Position numbers and translations under genes: made by a program
Shown: piece by piece, positions 55,960 to 60,325 of the stretch
Numbering within the stretch: position 1 is the first letter of the stretch
Layout: every line of letters begins with the position of its first letter
Assembly: GCF_945870625.1 (NCBI RefSeq)
Contig: NZ_CAMBTS010000006.1
Coordinates: 1-60,325 of the forward strand
Direction: 5' to 3'
DNA length: 60,325 nt
Origin: Novosphingobium sp. Chol11
Lineage (GTDB): Bacteria > Pseudomonadota > Alphaproteobacteria > Sphingomonadales > Sphingomonadaceae
The notes under the pieces: model-generated
Told to the model about the DNA's origin: nothing
Databases searched by the model: none
Seen by the model: only the letters and a program-made list of their open reading frames with translations

Positions 55960-57150
55960 ATGATGCGCAAACGGACGGCCGGTTTGATCGGAGCGGCGGC
56001 GACGATGCTGGGCGGGCTGGGCTGGTATGCCAGCCTCGATGCGGAAACGCGCGGGTTGCTCGGTGCCTTGCCGACCAATGCCGATGTGCTGAGTTGGTCG
56101 GTGCCGCAGCGCGACGCTGCGTTTCGCGCCATGGACCGCCTGCCGGTGCTCGCCAAGGCGCACGAGATTGCGGCATCGGACAAACCGCTGCCGTTGCCGC
56201 CGGGCAGGCCTTTGGCGATCCCCGGGGTGGAGGCCTACATGGCGGCGCAGCGCGCGGCGGGGCTGGTGATCGTGCAGGACGGCAAAGTGCGCTTCGAGCG
56301 CTACGGCCTCGGCTTTAATGCGAAAGGACGCTGGACCAGCTTTTCAGTCGCCAAGTCGTTTACTTCGACTTTGGTCGGCGCGGCGCTGCGCGATGGCGCG
56401 ATCAAAAGCCTCGATGACAAGGTAAGCCAGTACATCCCCGATCTGCGCGGCTCTGCCTATGACGACGTGAGTGTTCGGCAATTGCTGACGATGAGTTCCG
56501 GCGTGCGCTGGAACGAGGACTATGAAGATCCCAAGTCCGACGTCGCGATGTTCAACACAGCCCAGCCCGACAAGGGCGTGGATGCAACGGTAAGCTATAT
56601 GCGCAAGCTGCCGCGCGCGCATTCGCCGGGGACCGTGTGGCACTACAATACCGGCGAGACCAACCTGATCGGCGTGCTGGTATCATCGGCCACGCACAAA
56701 ACCTTGGCACAGTACCTGGAAGAAAAGATCTGGAAACCTGCGGGCATGGAGGCCAAGGCGACTTGGCTACTGGGCAAGACCGGCCATGAGATCGCCGGGT
56801 GCTGCCTTCAGGCCGCGACGCGCGATTTTGCGCGAATGGGCCTGCTGGTGCTGGCGAACGGTCAGGCGGGTGGCCAGCAGATCGTTGCGCCAGACTGGTT
56901 TGCCCAAGCCACACACAAGCAGAAGGACATCGGCGAGGCGGGCAAGGGCTATGGCTACCAATGGTGGACTTACGACGATGACACCGTCGCCGCGCAGGGC
57001 ATCTTTGGGCAGGGCATTTTCATCGACCCCAAGCGGCATCTGGTGATCGCGAGCAACGCCGACTGGACCCGCGCCAGCGAAGGGCCGGAGGGCGATGCGC
57101 GCGAGGCCTTTTACCATCAGGTGCAGGCGATCATTGACGCCGGGGGATGA
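55960..57150 (+). CDS. Serine hydrolase of the beta-lactamase/esterase (SxxK) family
   Basis: A 396-residue class C beta-lactamase-like hydrolase (esterase, amidase or peptidase). A hydrophobic N-terminus (AGLIGAAATMLGGLGWYAS) probably anchors or exports it. The SxxK nucleophile is in WTSFSVAKSFTSTLVGAAL, the Tyr base in VWHYNTGETNLIG, and the third motif region in AQGIFGQGIFIDP. NylB-like 6-aminohexanoate-dimer hydrolases share this pattern. The ribosome site GGGGGAAGC precedes ATG 55960 (ATG 55963 also possible). The stop abuts the convergent cupin gene with no gap. Confidence 0.83.
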   Translation: MMRKRTAGLIGAAATMLGGLGWYASLDAETRGLLGALPTNADVLSWSVPQRDAAFRAMDRLPVLAKAHEIAASDKPLPLPPGRPLAIPGVEAYMAAQRAAGLVIVQDGKVRFERYGLGFNAKGRWTSFSVAKSFTSTLVGAALRDGAIKSLDDKVSQYIPDLRGSAYDDVSVRQLLTMSSGVRWNEDYEDPKSDVAMFNTAQPDKGVDATVSYMRKLPRAHSPGTVWHYNTGETNLIGVLVSSATHKTLAQYLEEKIWKPAGMEAKATWLLGKTGHEIAGCCLQAATRDFARMGLLVLANGQAGGQQIVAPDWFAQATHKQKDIGEAGKGYGYQWWTYDDDTVAAQGIFGQGIFIDPKRHLVIASNADWTRASEGPEGDAREAFYHQVQAIIDAGG

Positions 57151-57588
57151 TCATTCCAGCGGTTTGCCGCGTGAGCGGATGACGTAGTATTTGGTGTAGC
57201 CCTTGGTATCCCACGTTCCGCGCCATTCGGCGGGCACGGTGACGGCATCGCCGGGGCCGAGGGTAGTGACCTGTCCGTCGACAGAAGTAAGTGTCACGCT
57301 GCCGCTGACGAAAAGCATGAATTCGTCGACGCCATAATCCTTGTCCTTGAATTCCTTATGCGAGGGGCCAGCCTTGTACATGCCGCTTTCGAACAGCTTG
57401 TCGCCGGTCATCAAGGTGATGACATCCTTGGTCTGCTTCGCGCCTTCACCCGCAACGATCACCTCCTTGCGGTCAAAGATCGCGCCGCTTGCTTCGGCCG
57501 CTGCTATTTTGGCGGGATGAACGACTTGCGCGGCGACCGCAGAGGTGGTCGTTGTCAGGCCGATTACGAGCGAGAGCATGAGTTTCAT
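57151..57588 (-). CDS. Exported cupin-domain protein
   Basis: A 145-residue protein with a signal peptide (MKLMLSLVIGLTTTTSAVA-A) and a single small beta-barrel: GMYKAGPSHKEFKDKDYGVDEFMLFVSGSVTLTSVDG, then TLGPGDAVTVPAEWRGTWDT. The second cupin motif lacks its His, and only some of the first-motif ligands are present, so metal binding is doubtful. ATG 57588 starts the signal peptide. Function is unknown; the racemase gene is 63 bp upstream in the same direction. Confidence 0.75.
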   Translation of the reverse strand: MKLMLSLVIGLTTTTSAVAAQVVHPAKIAAAEASGAIFDRKEVIVAGEGAKQTKDVITLMTGDKLFESGMYKAGPSHKEFKDKDYGVDEFMLFVSGSVTLTSVDGQVTTLGPGDAVTVPAEWRGTWDTKGYTKYYVIRSRGKPLE

Positions 57589-57651
57589 TGCGGATGTTCC
57601 CTTTTCCAGTTGCCGCAAAGTATGTTCGCAGCGGGAGGGAATGCAACAGCT

Positions 57652-58350
57652 TTAATTCTCGCAGAGCGCGGCGGCCACGGCGGCTTCGGCATGAAGCCGG
57701 GCGGTGTCGAACAGCGGAACCGGGCTGTCATCCGGCCCGACCAGCAGCATGATTTCGGTGCAGCCCAGCACGATGCCTTGTGCGCCGCGCGCCGCCAGCC
57801 GGGTGATGATGGCGCGGTAAGCTTCGCGCGAGGCGGGCTCGATGCGGCCGGCGATGAGTTCTTCATAAATGATGCGGTGGACCACGGCGCGATCTTCGGC
57901 TTCGGGGACGAGCACTTCGAGCTCATGCTTATCGGCAAGATAGCCGCGGTAGAAGTTCTGTTCCATCGTGAAGGCGGTGCCGAGCAGGCCGACTTTGGCG
58001 AGGTCCGCCGCCTTGATTGCTTGCGCGGCTGGATCAGCGATATGGATCAGCGGGATGCCGATTGCAGCGGCAACTTCATCTGCCATCAGGTGCATGGTGT
58101 TGGTGCAGATCAGGACCATGTCCGCGCCTGCGGCCTCCAGCGTTTGCGCGGCATGGATCATCTGCTGGGTAAGCGCGGCCCATTCGCCGGCCCTTTGCAA
58201 CGCGGCGATTTCGGAGAAGTCGAACGAATATAGCAGGCAACGCGCCGAAGCCGAGGGACCGCGCGCATTGCGAACGCCTTGGTTGATCATGCGGTAGTAT
58301 GCGGCCGAACTTTCCCAGCTCATACCGCCGATCAGGCCGATGGTTTTCAT
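57652..58350 (-). CDS. Aspartate/glutamate racemase family protein
   Basis: A 232-residue cofactor-independent racemase fold. MKTIGLIGGMSWESSAAYYRMINQGV begins it. The two catalytic Cys are in MVLICTNTMHLMADEV and GIVLGCTEIMLLV, on opposite sides of the site. This matches the YgeA/RacD-type aspartate racemase branch rather than MurI. It could supply D-aspartate or act on other amino acids. Confidence 0.88.
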   Translation of the reverse strand: MKTIGLIGGMSWESSAAYYRMINQGVRNARGPSASARCLLYSFDFSEIAALQRAGEWAALTQQMIHAAQTLEAAGADMVLICTNTMHLMADEVAAAIGIPLIHIADPAAQAIKAADLAKVGLLGTAFTMEQNFYRGYLADKHELEVLVPEAEDRAVVHRIIYEELIAGRIEPASREAYRAIITRLAARGAQGIVLGCTEIMLLVGPDDSPVPLFDTARLHAEAAVAAALCEN

Positions 58351-58403
58351 TGGGTTCGGTTCCTGTGCCGCGAACGATGCGATGTTTTGCCGCGATACGG
58401 GCG

Positions 58404-58835
58404 CTAAGCCGTGTCCGGCTTGCCCGGAGTGGCCATGCGCTGGCGCCCGGAAAATCCTGCCGCGATCTGTTCCAGAGCGATTCCGGCGAGGTTCTGGGCG
58501 CGACCCGTCTGGCGTAGGCGGACGCGGGTGAAGGTGGCGCTGCGGGCCGCAAATTCCGCATGATAGGCCTGATAATCGGGGTTTGGTTTGGCAGCGCCGC
58601 TGGCCTGCGCGATCACGAAGGCGGAATCGCCGATCAGCACCACATCACTTTCGCCAAGCATTTGCGCAACTTCGAGCGCATGGAGCAGGGCGCGCCATTC
58701 GGCGTCGGTATTGCTGCCATGGCCGATGGCCGGGCGGTGGTGGGTCACGCCGCGCGCGACGACGGCGGTTTGCATCGCGCCCGGATTGGGGCGGCAGCCG
58801 CCGTCGAACCAGATATTTATGGGTTTAGCGCCCAC
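58404..58835 (-). CDS. rnhA: RNase HI-like ribonuclease H
   Basis: A 143-residue RNase H-fold protein. Catalytic acidic residues are visible: Asp in IWFDGGCRPNPGAM, Glu in TDAEWRALLHALEVA and Asp in VVLIGDSAFVIAQASG. The fourth, usually a C-terminal Asp, is not clear. It is closer to the RNase HI group without a basic handle than to E. coli RnhA. The start is GTG, immediately after the trpC stop codon, so it may share the trp transcript. Confidence 0.8.
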   Translation of the reverse strand: MGAKPINIWFDGGCRPNPGAMQTAVVARGVTHHRPAIGHGSNTDAEWRALLHALEVAQMLGESDVVLIGDSAFVIAQASGAAKPNPDYQAYHAEFAARSATFTRVRLRQTGRAQNLAGIALEQIAAGFSGRQRMATPGKPDTA

Positions 58836-59621
58836 TTAGCGCCGCAATAGCGCGCGGGTAGCCGCGCAAACGTCATGCTCGCGCATCAGGCTTTCGCCGA
58901 CGAGGAAAGTGCGCGCGTGGGGGGCGAGGCGCAAGAGATCGGTGTGGCTGTTGATGCCGCTTTCGCTGACCAAGAGCGCGCCTTCGGGGGCGAGCGGGGC
59001 GAGGCGTTCGGTGGCCGCGATATCGGTTACGAAGCGCTTGAGATCGCGGTTGTTTACACCGATCAGGCGCGATTTGAGGCGCGCGGCGCGCTCCATTTCG
59101 GCCTCGTCGTGCACTTCGACTAGCACATCCATGCCGTGTTCGGTGGCGGCCATCTCGATCTCGGCCATTGCCCCATCATCGAGCGCGGCGACGATGATCA
59201 GGATGGCGTCTGCGCCGATGGCGCGGGATTCGGCGATCTGCCAGGGATCAACCATGAAATCCTTGCGCAGCGCAGGCAGCGCGCAGGCGGCGCGCGCGGC
59301 GATGAAATAGTCCTCGTGACCCTGAAAATAAGGCGCATCGGTGAGCACCGATAGGCAGGTCGCGCCGCCCTGTTCGTAGGCCAGGGCATGCGCGGCAGGA
59401 TCGAAATCGGCGCGGATCAGGCCCTTGGACGGACTGGCCTTCTTGATTTCGGCGATGAGCGCAAAACCGGCGGCGGCCTGCGCGCGCAAAGCGGCTTCGA
59501 ACCCGCGCGGCGGGGTGTGCTCGGATGCGCGCGCGGCGAGATCGGCGAGCGAGAGCACCGCCTTGCGGGCCACGACTTCGTTGCGCTTGGTCGCGCAGAT
59601 TTCGGCGAGTTTGTCGGTCAT
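58836..59621 (-). CDS. trpC: Indole-3-glycerol phosphate synthase
   Basis: A 261-residue TIM-barrel enzyme of tryptophan synthesis. Catalytic and substrate residues: [18 protein letters not shown] (Lys and Ser), [13 protein letters not shown] (Lys), [10 protein letters not shown] (Glu), [10 protein letters not shown] (Asn) and LLVSESGI (Glu, Ser). It is not fused to trpF. Its ATG overlaps the trpD stop as ATGA. Confidence 0.96.
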   Translation of the reverse strand: MTDKLAEICATKRNEVVARKAVLSLADLAARASEHTPPRGFEAALRAQAAAGFALIAEIKKASPSKGLIRADFDPAAHALAYEQGGATCLSVLTDAPYFQGHEDYFIAARAACALPALRKDFMVDPWQIAESRAIGADAILIIVAALDDGAMAEIEMAATEHGMDVLVEVHDEAEMERAARLKSRLIGVNNRDLKRFVTDIAATERLAPLAPEGALLVSESGINSHTDLLRLAPHARTFLVGESLMREHDVCAATRALLRR

Positions 59622-60325
59622 CGGAGCGTCGCGATCCAGCAGTTCAGCAGGGCATTGGCAAGCCCTTTGTCGATGGCTTCGGCGGCTTCTTCCACGCCGT
59701 CATGCCAATCATCCACCTCGCCCGCGACGATCAGCGCGGCGGCGGCGTTGAACAGCACGGCGTCGCGGTATGCGCCAGGCTCGCCTTGCAGGAGCGCGCG
59801 CAGAGCGGCGGCGTTGTAGGCCGCGTCGCCGCCGCGGATCGCGGACACGGGCGCGGCGGGCAGGCCGGCATCGGCGGGATCGAGGCGCCGCATTTGCAGC
59901 GCATCGCCGCGTACTTCGGCGAGCGCATTGCCGCCCGCCAGGCTGAGTTCGTCGAGCCCTTCGTCGCCAGAAACGACCATGGCGTGCGTGGTGCCCAGCT
60001 TCAGCAGCGCCTCCGCATAGATCGGCACGTAATCCGGGCGGGCGATGCCGACGAGTTGGCGGGTGACTTTGGCCGGGTTGGCCAGCGGGCCCATCAGATT
60101 GAAGATGGTGCGGCGGGCGATGGCTTTGCGGATCGGCATGATGCGGGCCATCGCCGGATGGTGGCGCGCGGCAAAGAGGAAGCAGATGCCGAGGTCGGCC
60201 AGCGTGGCCTCCGCCGTTTCGACCGCGCGGTCGAGATTGAGGCCGAGCGCTTCCAGCGTATCGGCTGCGCCCGCTTTGGAACTGGCGGCGCGGTTGCCGT
60301 GCTTGGCGACAGGCACGCCGCAGGC
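59618..60325 (-). CDS. trpD: Anthranilate phosphoribosyltransferase (5' part outside window)
   Basis: About 235 C-terminal residues of TrpD, which joins anthranilate to PRPP. The first visible part, [23 protein letters not shown], is the PRPP-binding loop region, so the start codon lies beyond 60325. [32 protein letters not shown] is the anthranilate-binding region, and [19 protein letters not shown] and the helical end follow. It is translationally coupled to trpC. Confidence 0.95.
   Translation of the reverse strand, partial: ACGVPVAKHGNRAASSKAGAADTLEALGLNLDRAVETAEATLADLGICFLFAARHHPAMARIMPIRKAIARRTIFNLMGPLANPAKVTRQLVGIARPDYVPIYAEALLKLGTTHAMVVSGDEGLDELSLAGGNALAEVRGDALQMRRLDPADAGLPAAPVSAIRGGDAAYNAAALRALLQGEPGAYRDAVLFNAAAALIVAGEVDDWHDGVEEAAEAIDKGLANALLNCWIATLR

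Overview
The window looks like chromosomal backbone of a GC-rich alphaproteobacterium, most likely order Sphingomonadales (Erythrobacteraceae or Sphingomonadaceae type). Signs for this are YajC-SecD-SecF next to a proline tRNA, hrcA-grpE and dnaK-dnaJ with an alphaproteobacterial RpoH promoter, GAAC-N7-GAAC LexA boxes on lexA and on imuA-imuB-dnaE2, the PEP-CTERM regulators PrsK/PrsR/PrsT, and a trpDC ... moaC-moeA-lexA-comEC-gltX-gltA neighbourhood. The genus is an inference; no rRNA gene is present.

Layout. 0-3.3 kb: tRNA-Pro, then yajC-secD-secF (protein export). 3.3-6.4 kb: surface-sugar genes (GT4 glycosyltransferase, XRE regulator) and an AT-rich, probably imported acyltransferase. 6.3-11.7 kb: an ABC-F ATPase, a PepSY/response regulator/histidine kinase set and an orphan exported protein. 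11.7-15.1 kb: xerC, hemW, rdgB, rph on the minus strand. 15.3-21.2 kb: heat-shock genes hrcA-grpE and dnaK-dnaJ, split by a metalloprotease-like gene and a copper chaperone gene. 21.2-23.5 kb: a large patatin-like hydrolase. 23.8-30.3 kb: PEP-CTERM type sugar transferase and prsK-prsR-prsT. 30.4-34.6 kb: CoA transferase/racemase, panB, amino-acid permease, a flavin-split-barrel stress protein.

34.7-40.5 kb: the SOS mutasome imuA-imuB-dnaE2, with a LexA box lying on the -10 and directly against the imuA start codon, and an apparent palindrome-bearing in-frame insertion in the dnaE2 PHP domain. 41.1-47.8 kb: the least understood region. It holds a long membrane-anchored coiled-coil protein and, divergent from it, an HPt-like protein whose phospho-histidine is replaced by Arg, a nucleotidyltransferase-like membrane protein without recognisable catalytic motifs, a helical DUF2336-like protein, and a soluble histidine-kinase-like protein whose phospho-acceptor His is replaced by Pro while its ATPase boxes remain. 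This looks like a pseudo-phosphorelay locus and is my main candidate for an undescribed system.

47.8-55.6 kb: a small membrane protein, gltA, gltX, comEC, lexA, moeA, moaC. 56-58.8 kb: an SxxK serine hydrolase, a cupin, an aspartate/glutamate racemase and an RNase H, lying between moaC and trpC. 58.8-60.3 kb: trpC and trpD; trpD is cut by the window edge. I saw no IS element, CRISPR array, rRNA gene or phage module.
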